Source of the DNA: [Clostridium] asparagiforme DSM 15981
GTDB taxonomy: Bacteria > Bacillota > Clostridia > Lachnospirales > Lachnospiraceae
Length of the DNA stretch: 64,000 nucleotides
Assembly (NCBI GenBank): GCA_025149125.1
Contig: CP102272.1
Span: forward strand, 5,084,001-5,148,000
Direction of reading: 5' to 3'
Shown here: in pieces, positions 7,773 to 17,258 of the stretch
How the letters are laid out: every line of letters starts with the position of its first letter
Position numbering within the stretch: position 1 is the first letter of the stretch
Translations under genes and position numbers: made by a program
The notes under the pieces: generated by a model
Database searches by the model: none
What the model saw: the letters and a program-made list of their open reading frames with translations, nothing else
What the model was told of the DNA's origin: nothing

Positions 7773-9458
7773 CTACTTTACCGCTTCGTTGGTCTTCTGG
7801 GTGATTCGGAAAATCACAAATTCAGCAGGCTTCACGAGGGCAACGCCGATCACACAGATCAGGCGGCCGTTGTCAATGTCGTCCTGACTCATGGTCTCCC
7901 TGCCCACACTCACATAGAAGGCTTCCTCAGGAGTGACCCCCGCCAGCGAACCGCCCCGCCACAGGCCGGTCAGAAACACGCTGATCGTCATCTGCACGCG
8001 CCTCCACAGCATCTCGTCGTTTGGCTCGAATACGGCCCAGCTCGTGTTGGCCTTGATGGACTCTTCAATGAAAATGAACAGGCGGCGGACATTGATATAT
8101 TTCCACAGGGGATTGCTGCTTGCAGTCCTCGCCCCCCAAACCCGGATTCCCTGTCCCGGAAACGCCCGGATCAGGTTTACGCCCTTGGGGTTTAAGATAT
8201 CCTGTTCGCCCTTGTTGAACTGACAGTCCAGACCCACACAGGCTCTCACCACCTCATTGGCCGGGGCCCTGTGAACCCCTCTTGTGTCATCAGTTCTTCC
8301 ATATATTCCCATTATTGCTCCAGAAGGAGGAATCATGATATTTTTCCTGTCCAGCGGGTCGAATACCATCAGCCAGGGATGGTACAGAGCCGCGTAGGTG
8401 GAATCGAATATATCCCTGTGGGCGATGATATCGCTTACCGTTTTAGCTTCCCTCGGCATATCCAGCACCGCAAACCGGCTGGCCAGATTTTCGCAGTGCG
8501 CCACCAGGGCCAGCTGCACATTGGGGTCCGTCACTCCCGGAACCGCCATGATGGACACCTCGTCGTTGTCGATAAAGGACTGGATGCCGGTTCGGGCGCC
8601 CGCGCCGTTGTCCACCCCGATGAAATCGGCCGCTGAGACGGAGGAAACCGAACCGTTGCTCCCTCCCTCAAAGGTCACAAAACGTCCCATAATCTCGGCG
8701 ATGGGAACCGCTGCCTGCCCGCCGTCCCAGGAGACCGCCACCAGTTCGGATTGGGCCATCTTCTTGCCAATATAGTTCCCCCCGTTGATGTTGAGGGACA
8801 CATTCTCGTATGTTTCCGTGATATCCTTGTATTTCACCTCAATCAAAGCCTCGCAGGTGGTGATGACCTGCAGCGGCACCAGATTCGTGTCCACAACGGA
8901 GGCGGGGATCTCGTGCTCAAAAGAAAGCACGTTGTCCCGGCTCTTTACAACTCTGGTGTAAGCCGTTCCCTCCCCATCGGGATAGGCCACCACGTCGCCC
9001 GGATAAAAGCCCACGCTGCTTTTCACTCTGTAGGTTCCGTTCTCCACCTTCAGCACCTGGGTCTTGGCCTTGCTGGAGGGACGGATAGAGACGGTGATGT
9101 CATTTCCCCAGAGCCCGGGGTTCCGGGCGGTAAAGGAAACGCCCCCGGCCGCGCCCTGCGCATTTTGGGCATCCCCCGGCGCCACCCGCATCACAAAACA
9201 GCGCGGCCCGCCGTTCACAAAAAACGCCTCCACCGCATAGGCGAGGAACCGGTACCCGCCGAACTCATGATCGGCTAAATATCCCCCATAGATTCTCTTA
9301 AAATCGGAAAAATTGGTCACCAGCTGCGGACGCCCCACAACCGGTCCCCGCTCCGCCAGCCCTACAAATCCGGCCGTGCTGGTCCCAACGCCCTCCATCG
9401 GTTTTGCCCCGGATTCAAATTCTTCCACATATACGCCTGGTGATAAATATTCTGCCAT
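7773..9458 (-). CDS. Contractile tail sheath protein
   Basis: A 561-residue tail sheath protein. The N-terminus (YLSPGVYVEEFESGAKPMEG) is the signature of phage and Afp/PVC-type sheaths, and the C-terminal third contains the conserved VNLIRAFPGQGIRVWGARTA and YINVRRLFIFIEESI segments that carry the sheath-sheath contact arms. Sheath subunits wrap the tube and contract to drive it into a target membrane. The ribosome site is weak (GGGAAT). It heads a short minus-strand unit with the tube gene and the phosphatase remnant. A complete reading frame suggests it is still under selection or was lost from its cluster recently. Confidence 0.93.
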   Translation of the reverse strand: MAEYLSPGVYVEEFESGAKPMEGVGTSTAGFVGLAERGPVVGRPQLVTNFSDFKRIYGGYLADHEFGGYRFLAYAVEAFFVNGGPRCFVMRVAPGDAQNAQGAAGGVSFTARNPGLWGNDITVSIRPSSKAKTQVLKVENGTYRVKSSVGFYPGDVVAYPDGEGTAYTRVVKSRDNVLSFEHEIPASVVDTNLVPLQVITTCEALIEVKYKDITETYENVSLNINGGNYIGKKMAQSELVAVSWDGGQAAVPIAEIMGRFVTFEGGSNGSVSSVSAADFIGVDNGAGARTGIQSFIDNDEVSIMAVPGVTDPNVQLALVAHCENLASRFAVLDMPREAKTVSDIIAHRDIFDSTYAALYHPWLMVFDPLDRKNIMIPPSGAIMGIYGRTDDTRGVHRAPANEVVRACVGLDCQFNKGEQDILNPKGVNLIRAFPGQGIRVWGARTASSNPLWKYINVRRLFIFIEESIKANTSWAVFEPNDEMLWRRVQMTISVFLTGLWRGGSLAGVTPEEAFYVSVGRETMSQDDIDNGRLICVIGVALVKPAEFVIFRITQKTNEAVK

Positions 9459-9525
9459 ATATTCCCAGTTTCATTTTCCGCCCTACCCAATGAAACCAGA
9501 TCCCTCCTATCTTTTGTGAAGCTTA

Positions 9526-9560
9526 GAATATTATTATACAGCATATTTCTATCCATTGTA
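9526..9560 (-). promoter_or_regulatory. Possible promoter of the sheath-tube unit
   Basis: On the minus strand TATAAT (9533-9538) stands 17 bases from a weak TTACAA, with transcription starting near 9526. The 290-base gap 9459-9748 has no convincing gene. A 39-codon frame on the minus strand (9587-9706, Cys- and Lys-rich, CQKCSGKAGKNQ end) is open but has no ribosome site. Confidence 0.35.
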
Positions 9561-9748
9561 ATAAACACGGCAAAGAATATCCGGCTTTATTGGTTTTTTC
9601 CCGCCTTCCCGCTGCATTTCTGGCAAAATGTCTCCAATACAGAGCTGGGAGGTCCGTCCAAATCCTTGGTACATGCCTTCTCAAAGGCTTCGTACTGCCG
9701 TTTCATCTGGCGGTAATCCCCAGGGGATTTTTAATTCATTTGTGTCAT

Positions 9749-10963
9749 TTACTGCCTCGCCTCCGACACCCCCAGCACCTCCCACCGGTAATTCTCGTAA
9801 GCCTGTCGCAGCGCCATGGACGCGCTCTCCCAGGCCGCCTGTTTTTCCAGGTAGGAAGCCTCCCCCTCCAGGTATTCGGTGTTTGTCAGCATTCCGGCGC
9901 TCTGCTTGTTTTGCAGGGAGTTGTAGATAATCTGCGCGCTCTCCCAGGAGGCCGCAGCCCCCTCGTAGGCCGTGCGCTTCTCCACCACCGTCTGGTACAG
10001 GGAATTTAAGTCCGCTTCCGCCTCGCCCTCTGCCTGGTTCACCTGCTTTTCCCGGCGGTTCTGGGCCGCGGTTCCCACCGCCTTTGCGTGGCGGGCGCTG
10101 AGCACGGAACTGTTGTTGCCCAGGGCCTTGTTCCGGTCCGCCTCCACATCGATGGCGGCGATTGCTTCCAAATCCGGCGCGGGAACGGCCCCGATCTCCA
10201 CCCGGGCCCCCGGCTCCATGCCCAGCAGAAGCAGGAGGTCGGCCTTCAACTGGGCGGCCTGTTCCTCCATAGAAGCCGCCGCATTGCGCGCATTTGTCAG
10301 ACGCTGCTCGGCCGCCTGCACGTCCGCCAGGGTCGCCGAACCGATGGAATACCGAGCTTTGACGGCCTCGCAGGCGGCCAGAGCCGCCTCCGCGGTTTTG
10401 GCCTTTGCCCGGGCGTTTACCGCCATCTGGTTGTAGGAGTTCATCAGCGCCTGGGCGGCCATGGTCAGGGAGTCGGCCTCCTTCTCCAGGGAGCGGGTGC
10501 TTTTCTCACCGGTCATCTTGTCAATCTGTTTATACATGTTTCGGGCGGAGCTCTTCAGCATAGCCGCGTTGGAGGCGTAAAGGGACGAGGCGGAGGCGTC
10601 CGAATCCTTCATATCCTCCGCCTTGCTCTCCATGTCCCACTGCTCCCATTTAACGGCATCCCGCATGTCCTGGTAGGTCTGCACGTTGTTGTTGTAGTCA
10701 TCAATTTTTTCCTTCAACCCCGGATTTCCGGCCTTCAGCAGTTCCCGCAGGTCCTGGTATTGGATCACCTGCTCCCCTGTTTCCACCTCTGTTCCCGCCC
10801 CTGTCTCCGCCCCCAAGGCGGTATTCGCCCCGCCGATAGACAACGCAAAGCAGAGAAGAACCATCAGGGCCGCGGTCACGGTCACTGCCGCTGCCCCGCT
10901 GCGGGCCAGGCCTTTGGCGCTCCTATACCGCAGGTATTTTCGCCCGCTCACATTCCATTTCAT
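9749..10963 (-). CDS. TolC family protein, first paralogue
   Basis: A 404-residue protein with a membrane or signal segment at about residues 20-50 and long heptad-rich helices, as in TolC-type outer-membrane factors (for example the KAEAALAACEAVKARYSIGS and SMEEQAAQLKADLLLLLGM stretches that mark each TolC half). In diderms TolC forms the exit duct of RND pumps. This genome appears monoderm, so the protein may instead be an exported coiled-coil partner crossing the wall. It ends the operon adaptor-RND pump-TolC-TolC. The two TolC-like genes are related but differ throughout, so the duplication is old. Confidence 0.8.
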   Translation of the reverse strand: MKWNVSGRKYLRYRSAKGLARSGAAAVTVTAALMVLLCFALSIGGANTALGAETGAGTEVETGEQVIQYQDLRELLKAGNPGLKEKIDDYNNNVQTYQDMRDAVKWEQWDMESKAEDMKDSDASASSLYASNAAMLKSSARNMYKQIDKMTGEKSTRSLEKEADSLTMAAQALMNSYNQMAVNARAKAKTAEAALAACEAVKARYSIGSATLADVQAAEQRLTNARNAAASMEEQAAQLKADLLLLLGMEPGARVEIGAVPAPDLEAIAAIDVEADRNKALGNNSSVLSARHAKAVGTAAQNRREKQVNQAEGEAEADLNSLYQTVVEKRTAYEGAAASWESAQIIYNSLQNKQSAGMLTNTEYLEGEASYLEKQAAWESASMALRQAYENYRWEVLGVSEARQ

Positions 10964-10978
10964 CCGTCCACCTCCCCA

Positions 10979-12157
10979 TCATGACCCGGCCAGGCCGTTC
11001 ACGGCCCAGTCGTAATCCACCTGGGCGCTCAGCAGGTCCAACTGTTTGGTCTTAACTGATGTCTCCGCCGAGGCGCAGGCCGCCTGCTGCTTCCGGTAAT
11101 CGTTGGGTGTGATGGTTCCGGCCGCCATTTTCGTCTCCGCAGTCCGCATATTGTCCTGCTCCAGGGCAAATGCCTGCAGGGCCTGGTCGTAATTGTCCTT
11201 TGCCAGCAGCAGATTCCGGTAGGAATTCTTGATGCTGTTGGCCGCAGACTCCCTCTGGCTCTTTAAAGACTGTTCCAGTTTGTCTCTGGTGGAGCCGTAG
11301 GCCGCGTTGGCCAGCTGCTTTTGCAGAATTTTCAAACTGAGGCTGTTTGCAAGACCTCTCTCCACATCCGCCTCCTGGTCGATGGCCGCGATGCGCTCCA
11401 GCTCCGGTTCCGGTGGCGGCCCGATCTCCACCGCCGCCCCGTAGGTCCAGCCCAGCATCAGGCACAGGCTCTCCTTTGTCTTGTCGACTCCGCTCTGGCC
11501 TGAGATGATGGAAGCCTGGGCCGAATCCACCGCGTCCTGGGCGCTCAAGAGCTCCGCCTGGACGGACATACCCGCGCTCAGCTTGGTGTTCACGGATTGC
11601 AGGGACAGCTCCGCCTGCTGCTTCGACGCCTTTAAGCTGTCCAGGCTGTAAACCTGCTTCCAGTAGCTGATCATCTGCTCCTGGGCGCTCTTCACCAGTC
11701 CGGCCTCGGTCTGGTCGTAGCCCAGCTTCTTGATCTCCCCGTCGTCCACATTGTCGTCGCCCTTCTCCATCAGGCTGTCGGCCTGGACCTTGCTGCTCAA
11801 ATAGGAGCTCAAACGGCTGGCAAAACCGGCCTCGTCCGGGTCCGGGTAATCCAGATTATTTAAAATGTCCTGGGCCGCCTCGTAATAGTCGTCGGAGATA
11901 TCGTCCTTATCCTGATCCCGGTAATCCTGATACTCAATCTGATTCTGAATCACCGTGTTGTTGTACTCGTGAACCAGGTCGGCGATCTCCTCAAACTCCA
12001 GCTTATCGTCCCGCAGAGAAGCCCATTTTTCCGCCGTGTAGGCAAACTCCGGGCTGCCCGCCAGGACGGTTAAGGGCAGGGCCGTTCCGGTTCCCGCTCC
12101 AATTCCCACCCCGATTGCAAATGCCAGTGAGGCCGCAATCATTCTGTTTCGCTTCAT
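10979..12157 (-). CDS. TolC family protein, second paralogue
   Basis: A 392-residue protein. It has an N-terminal signal-type segment (IAASLAFAIGVGIGAG), two coiled-coil halves, and the conserved turn LCLMLGW followed by EIGPPPEPELERIAAIDQEAD, which mirrors AVPAPDLEAIAAIDVEAD in its neighbour. It probably acts with the RND pump encoded upstream, 14 bases away. A heteromeric TolC duct made from the two paralogues is a reasonable idea but is not shown by the sequence. Confidence 0.8.
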   Translation of the reverse strand: MKRNRMIAASLAFAIGVGIGAGTGTALPLTVLAGSPEFAYTAEKWASLRDDKLEFEEIADLVHEYNNTVIQNQIEYQDYRDQDKDDISDDYYEAAQDILNNLDYPDPDEAGFASRLSSYLSSKVQADSLMEKGDDNVDDGEIKKLGYDQTEAGLVKSAQEQMISYWKQVYSLDSLKASKQQAELSLQSVNTKLSAGMSVQAELLSAQDAVDSAQASIISGQSGVDKTKESLCLMLGWTYGAAVEIGPPPEPELERIAAIDQEADVERGLANSLSLKILQKQLANAAYGSTRDKLEQSLKSQRESAANSIKNSYRNLLLAKDNYDQALQAFALEQDNMRTAETKMAAGTITPNDYRKQQAACASAETSVKTKQLDLLSAQVDYDWAVNGLAGS

Positions 12158-12171
12158 AGATAGGTACCTCC

Positions 12172-15100
12172 TTACAGATCCAGCACGATGCGTTTCCGGT
12201 CACCGTTCATCAGCGCGTAGTAGACCGGCAGCAGGAACAGCGCGACTAATATGCCGGCGCTGAGGCCCCCGATATTTACCACCGCCAGTCCCTGGGTGGT
12301 GGAGCCGCTGCTTCCCATAGCCAGAGCCATGGGGATCATGGACAGAATGGTGGTCAGGCTGGTCATAAGGATGGGCCGCAGCCTGGTGGCCCCCGCCTCG
12401 ATCAGGGATGTTTTTAGGTCCATGGTCATGCGGTACTGGTTCACCGTGTCCACGTAAAGGATACCGTTGTTCACCACCGTTCCGATCAGAATCAGGAATC
12501 CCAGCAGGGACGTCATGCTGATGGTGACGCCGGTCAGCTTCAGCAGTCCGAAGGAGCCCACCAGGCTGAAGGGAATGGTGGTCATGACCATGAAGGAGAA
12601 TTTCGGCGACTCAAACTGCGCCGACATCACCACAAATACCATGAATACTGCAATGGCGATGGCCCGGTACAGGGCGGAAAATTCCTCCTGCATCATCCGG
12701 TCCATGGAGTTCACGCCCGTAGTGATGGTGCCCGTCAGGTTGGGGCTGATCACTTCGCTGTCGATGGCCGCCTTGACGTTCCCCTGGGTATAATCAGCGG
12801 TGATGGTGATCTCGTAGGACTTATCCGTCTTGGAAATGGAGGACGGACTGTCCTTAAAGTAGATCTCCGCCACGTCCTCCAGCGCCACATAACCGCCGGA
12901 GGGCTTGCTGAGAATAATGCCCTTTAGCTGATCGATGGTCCGGTACTCGTCCTCGGGATACTCCACCATCACGCTGATCTCCTGACCGTCCACCTTCAGG
13001 GTGGTGGCCTCCACGCCGCTTAGCATCTGCTTCACCATGGAGCCGATGCGGGACGCGCTCAGGCCCTCGGCCGCCGCCATCACCGGGTCCACTTTCACCG
13101 TGACGATGGGTGCGGTGTTCTCGATGCTGGAATGCACGTTGATCACGTCGTCCCGGTCCGTCATCTCCTTCACAATCTTGTCGCTGACCTCTTTCAGCTC
13201 ATCGTACTGGGTGCCGTGAAGAATCACCTCATAATCGGTTCTGCGCCTCATAAAGCTCATGGAGCTGGACGCCTCCACCGTGATGGTGCAGTTGTCGATA
13301 TCCGCCATCTCCTTTTTCCATTTATCCGCCACATCGTCCGTGGACATATCCCGGTCATCCCGAAGATAGCCGGTGATGGTGCCGCTGTTGTTGCTGTAGC
13401 GCAGCATGTAAGACTCCACGTTGTGGTCCGCCTTGACCACGGCCTCGGCCCGGTTCAACATATCCTCGGCCTGCTCGGAGAGGATGCCCGGCCTGGTCTC
13501 GATGGTGACGCTGACCGTGCCTGTGTCGTCCGCAGTCATCAGCTCGGATTCCATACCGCTTGCCAGAATCACCGTAACCACCACGATCACCACCGATACC
13601 CCCATGACGATCCACCGGTGCCCCAGCAGTTTTCCCATAATCTTCCGGTACAGGTTCTGCATATGCACCACTGGCCGGTTCATGGGCGCCCGCTCCGTCT
13701 CCTTCGGCTTATACATCAGGTAACAAAGGGGCACCACCGTCATGGCCGAGAGCAGGGACGACATCATACAGAACACGATGGTGTAGCCCATTGGCTTAAA
13801 CATCTGCCCGGTCATACCCTGCAAAAATGCCAGCGGAATAAACACCACGCAGGTGGTCACCGTGGAGCCCAGGATGGACTGCACCACGATGCCGGTTCCG
13901 CCGAGGGCCGCCTTGGCGTAGCCCAAAAGCCCCCGGTCCTCGGATTCTGCCGTAGCCCGAAAGCAGCTCTCCAGCACCACGATGGAGTTATCCACCATCA
14001 TACCCACGCCCAGCACCAGAGCGCTCATGGTGATAACGTTCAGGGAAAAGCCCGCCGACGTCATCAGGATCATGGACAGCAGAATGGAGGTGGGAATGGA
14101 GCTGCCCACGATCAGGGACGCCTTATAATCTCCGAAGAAAATGAAAATAATCGCCATGGAGATCAACACAGCCAGCACCATGGTGACCGCCACGTCCTGG
14201 AGGGAGCTTAATATCGTGTCCGCCGTATCCCGGGCCACGGTGATGGTCAGCCCATCGTCCGCCGCTTCCAGGGAGGCCACCGCCTTCTGAACCGCCTTGG
14301 ACACCTCCATGGCCGTGCTGCTCTGCTGTTTTTTAATGGAAATGGAAATAGTTTCCTGGCCGTTGTAGCGGGAAATGCTGCCGCGGGTCTTTTCGGCCTC
14401 GTAGATGCTGGCGATGTCCTCCAGGTACACGATTTTGCCCGATCCCGTGGTGATGGGAACCCGTTTCAGATCGTCCAGAGTGTCATTTTCCATGGAGGTG
14501 GACACGGACAGTTCCAGATTTCCGGCCACCGTGTCGCCTGAAGGGTAGGCCAGGCTGGCCGTGGACAGTGCCGAGGTAATCTGGTCCACCGTCACCTTGT
14601 ACTGGGCCATCTTTTCCGATTGCAGCTCGATCCGTATGTACTCCGAGGAGCCTCCCATGGCCTCCACATCCGCCACGGAGGAGATTTTCTTAAGCTCGGG
14701 CACCACCTTCTGGTCCACGTAGTCGTAGAGGTTCGGCTCGCTGTCGTGAGCCACGGTGAGGGACATGGTGGCGGAGGAATTGTTGTTCATCTCCATCACC
14801 GAGGTCTCCACGTCGTCCGGCAGCTTGCGCTCCAGACTGTCCATCTTCTTTTTCAGATTTTCATATGCTTCGTCCATGTCCGTGCCGTAATCGTATTCCA
14901 GCATCACCATGGCCCTGCCCTCCGAGGAGGAAGAACTCATGCTCTTCACGCCCTCCAGGGTGCTGACCTCGTCCTCAATGGGCTCCGTCACCAGCTCGCA
15001 CACGTCCTCCGGACCCGCCCCGGAGTAGGGGGCCATAATGATCAGCATGGGCTGGTCCGTCTCCGGCATCCGCTCCAGAGTGGCGGAAAAGACTGAGGAA

Positions 15101-15177
15101 ATACCGAACACCAGCAGGCACAGCAGCGCCATGACCGTGGCCACGGGGCGCTTCAGCACAAATTTTGTGATTCCCAT
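12172..15177 (-). CDS. RND superfamily efflux pump, HAE1-like permease
   Basis: A 1001-residue pump with the usual RND layout. It has an N-terminal membrane helix (FVLKRPVATVMALLCLLVFG), two large extracytoplasmic loops (about 40-320 and 545-820) and two blocks of six helices. Motif ADFIGV-like regions and the helix-4 proton relay region are represented by LVLGVGMMVDNSIVVLE (about 388-404, with Asp-Asn in place of the usual double Asp of AcrB). The C-terminus carries GTVVNNGILYVDTVNQ. Such pumps export drugs, detergents or lipids using the proton gradient. It follows the adaptor gene by 13 bases and precedes two TolC-like genes. Confidence 0.93.
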   Translation of the reverse strand: MGITKFVLKRPVATVMALLCLLVFGISSVFSATLERMPETDQPMLIIMAPYSGAGPEDVCELVTEPIEDEVSTLEGVKSMSSSSSEGRAMVMLEYDYGTDMDEAYENLKKKMDSLERKLPDDVETSVMEMNNNSSATMSLTVAHDSEPNLYDYVDQKVVPELKKISSVADVEAMGGSSEYIRIELQSEKMAQYKVTVDQITSALSTASLAYPSGDTVAGNLELSVSTSMENDTLDDLKRVPITTGSGKIVYLEDIASIYEAEKTRGSISRYNGQETISISIKKQQSSTAMEVSKAVQKAVASLEAADDGLTITVARDTADTILSSLQDVAVTMVLAVLISMAIIFIFFGDYKASLIVGSSIPTSILLSMILMTSAGFSLNVITMSALVLGVGMMVDNSIVVLESCFRATAESEDRGLLGYAKAALGGTGIVVQSILGSTVTTCVVFIPLAFLQGMTGQMFKPMGYTIVFCMMSSLLSAMTVVPLCYLMYKPKETERAPMNRPVVHMQNLYRKIMGKLLGHRWIVMGVSVVIVVVTVILASGMESELMTADDTGTVSVTIETRPGILSEQAEDMLNRAEAVVKADHNVESYMLRYSNNSGTITGYLRDDRDMSTDDVADKWKKEMADIDNCTITVEASSSMSFMRRRTDYEVILHGTQYDELKEVSDKIVKEMTDRDDVINVHSSIENTAPIVTVKVDPVMAAAEGLSASRIGSMVKQMLSGVEATTLKVDGQEISVMVEYPEDEYRTIDQLKGIILSKPSGGYVALEDVAEIYFKDSPSSISKTDKSYEITITADYTQGNVKAAIDSEVISPNLTGTITTGVNSMDRMMQEEFSALYRAIAIAVFMVFVVMSAQFESPKFSFMVMTTIPFSLVGSFGLLKLTGVTISMTSLLGFLILIGTVVNNGILYVDTVNQYRMTMDLKTSLIEAGATRLRPILMTSLTTILSMIPMALAMGSSGSTTQGLAVVNIGGLSAGILVALFLLPVYYALMNGDRKRIVLDL

Positions 15178-15190
15178 ATGTCAGTCCCCC

Positions 15191-16378
15191 CTACCGCGCC
15201 CGGGCGCCTTGGCCGCCTGCGCCTCCTGCCGGGCCCGTTTCTTGGCCGGCTGCCTCGCCTGAGGGCTGACCGGCCGCATCGCCTGAGCCGTCCGCCCCCT
15301 TTAACTCCACCTTCGCCCCCTCGTACAAATCGGAACTCCAGGTGCTGATCACCAGATCGTCCCTATTCAACCCCCCCAAAATCTCAGCGTTCTGGGAGTC
15401 GTAAATTCCCACCTCCACGGCGGTGCGCTCCACCACTCCATTCCGGTAAAGGTACACGTATCCGTCGCCGTTGCTGTAGTAGATGGCGTCCACGGGCACC
15501 AGCATGGCATTTTCCGTGCGGTCCGTCACCAGACTCAACTTGACCGTGCTTCCCGTGGGAATGGCGTCCGCGCCCTCCAACTGGGCCTTCACTTTGAACA
15601 GGCCGGTATCCGAGTCCACCATGGCGCTGATCTCGCTGACGTACGCCTTGTAGGTTACGCCGTTTTTCGTAATGTCCAGCTGGTCCCCCACGGTGATATT
15701 GGCCATCATCCGCTCCGTCACATAGAAGGACACCCGCTTGTCGCCCTCGCCTGCGATCACGCAGAGCTGGGTGGACTGGCCCACGCTGTCGTGCACCTCG
15801 ATGTCGCAGCTCTCCACCCGGCCGCCAATGGGCGCGGTCACGGTGCTGTACTCCACCTGCCGGTCGTAGGCCAGTTTGGCGGACTCGTACTGCAGCTGGG
15901 CGGACTTGGCCTTGTTGCTGTACTGTTCGTAGTCCTGGGCCGACAGATCGCCGCTGGCGTAGAGAATCTGCATTCGGTTTAAATTGCTCCTGGCCTCGGA
16001 CAGGGACACCTCCGCCGAATCCAGGGAATTTCTGGCAGTCTCCACCTGTTTGGTATCGATCTCGCATAACACCTGACCGGCCGTCACCGTATCCCCGGCC
16101 TTCACCATCACCCCGGTCACATCCCCTGACGCCTTGGCGTACACGTAAACCACATCCGCAGGCTCCACCGTGCCGGTGAGGCCCGAAGTCAGCCGGATAT
16201 CTCCCTGGGTGGGATTCACCGCTTTTACCACCGGCACGTTGGCCGACACAGCTCCTCCCCGCGGCCCCCCTGCGGGACCTCCTGACGCCTTGTTCTTTCC
16301 TCCCCCCAGCAACAGAACGGCGGCAGCTACAGCCACTACCGTCGCGCCGCCGATTATCATCGCTTTTTTCCTTCTCAT
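15191..16378 (-). CDS. RND efflux periplasmic adaptor subunit (MFP family)
   Basis: A 395-residue membrane-fusion protein. A membrane anchor (AMIIGGATVVAVAAAVLLLG) is followed by a Gly-rich linker, a lipoyl-like half motif (VYAKASGDVTGVMVKAGDTV, about 80-99), a coiled-coil hairpin (SAEVSLSEARSNLNRMQILY), the second lipoyl half (ITAPIGGRVES-like TAPIGGRVESCDI) and beta-barrel domains. The C-terminal tail is rich in Gly, Ala and Gln. It is the first gene of the RND operon and links pump to duct. Divergent placement to a two-component system suggests induction by that system. Confidence 0.92.
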   Translation of the reverse strand: MRRKKAMIIGGATVVAVAAAVLLLGGGKNKASGGPAGGPRGGAVSANVPVVKAVNPTQGDIRLTSGLTGTVEPADVVYVYAKASGDVTGVMVKAGDTVTAGQVLCEIDTKQVETARNSLDSAEVSLSEARSNLNRMQILYASGDLSAQDYEQYSNKAKSAQLQYESAKLAYDRQVEYSTVTAPIGGRVESCDIEVHDSVGQSTQLCVIAGEGDKRVSFYVTERMMANITVGDQLDITKNGVTYKAYVSEISAMVDSDTGLFKVKAQLEGADAIPTGSTVKLSLVTDRTENAMLVPVDAIYYSNGDGYVYLYRNGVVERTAVEVGIYDSQNAEILGGLNRDDLVISTWSSDLYEGAKVELKGADGSGDAAGQPSGEAAGQETGPAGGAGGQGARAR

Positions 16379-16438
16379 ACTTCTGATCTCCTTACCCCGG
16401 CCCGTCAGAACCGCGCACCGGCTTCATTTTACTCTCCC

Positions 16439-16465
16439 ATGAATTTTAAGACTGCAACATGAATT
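16439..16465. repeat. Direct repeat ATGAATT, possible response-regulator site
   Basis: ATGAATT occurs at 16439-16445 and again at 16459-16465, 20 bases apart, in the 205-base AT-rich divergent region between the RND operon and the two-component genes. Direct repeats two helical turns apart are typical of OmpR-family binding. Whether this pair is used is not known; a clear -35/-10 for either side could not be fixed. Confidence 0.3.
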
Positions 16466-16583
16466 GAACATAAACAAACCGTTAAGTTTGGAAAATTAAT
16501 TGTGAAGATTCTGTGTTTTATTCACCTTCATTTAATATTTTGGTGTTATATTACTATTGCAGTTTAGGACAGGAGGCTTGCAA

Positions 16584-17258
16584 ATGTTTCAGATATTGAT
16601 TGTGGAAGACGATAAGAATACAAGAAAGTTGATGGAAGCGGTGTTGAAAGAAAACGGATATTATCCGATTCCGGCTAAGGATGGCATGGAAGCGCTGAGA
16701 CTTTTGGACACCTGCCACATAGACCTGGTGATCATGGATATCATGCTGCCCGGCCTGGACGGCTACGAGCTGACCAGACAGCTGCGGGAGACGCATTTCA
16801 GCCTGCCCATTCTCATGGTCACCGCCAAGCAGCTGCCCGAGGACAAGAAAAAGGGCTTCATCGTTGGGACCGACGACTACATGATCAAGCCGGTGGACGA
16901 GGAAGAAATGATTCTGCGCATCAAAGCGCTGCTGCGCCGGGCGCAGATCGTAAACGAGCACCGGATCACCTTAGGGCCGGTGGTGCTGGACTACGACGCC
17001 CTGACCGTCTCCCGGGGCGGCGAGGTGCAGACCCTTCCCCGGAAAGAATTTTACCTGCTGTACAAGCTTCTCTCCTATCCGGGCAAGATCTTTACCCGGG
17101 TCCAGCTGATGGACGAGATCTGGGGCATGGAGTCCGAGTCCGACGACAACACCATCAACGTGCACGTCAACCGGCTGCGCAGGCGTTTCGAAGGTTACCC
17201 CGAGTTCTCCATCGAGACCATCCGCGGCCTGGGCTACAAGGCGGTGAAAAACCTATGA
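16584..17258 (+). CDS. OmpR-family response regulator
   Basis: A 224-residue regulator: receiver domain with acidic pair ED (residues 8-9), phospho-acceptor Asp in VIMDIMLPGLDG (about residue 52) and Lys in MIKPVDEEEM (about 103), then a winged-helix domain (LPRKEFYLLYKLLSYPGKIF, DEIWGMESESDDNTINVHVN). The ATG at 16584 follows AGGAGG by 7 bases; a longer frame from 16557 lacks a site. It overlaps the kinase gene by four bases (ATGA). It is divergent from the RND efflux operon and very likely regulates it, by analogy to many efflux loci. Confidence 0.93.
   Translation: MFQILIVEDDKNTRKLMEAVLKENGYYPIPAKDGMEALRLLDTCHIDLVIMDIMLPGLDGYELTRQLRETHFSLPILMVTAKQLPEDKKKGFIVGTDDYMIKPVDEEEMILRIKALLRRAQIVNEHRITLGPVVLDYDALTVSRGGEVQTLPRKEFYLLYKLLSYPGKIFTRVQLMDEIWGMESESDDNTINVHVNRLRRRFEGYPEFSIETIRGLGYKAVKNL

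Noticed and set aside
9587..9706. 39-codon Cys-containing frame on the minus strand upstream of the sheath gene
   Set aside because: No ribosome site and no recognised family; kept only as a remark in the gap description.
13132..14211. Long plus-strand open frame (359 codons) opposite the RND pump gene
   Set aside because: His/Gln/Gly-rich translation, antisense to a clear GC-rich RND gene, with no ribosome site.
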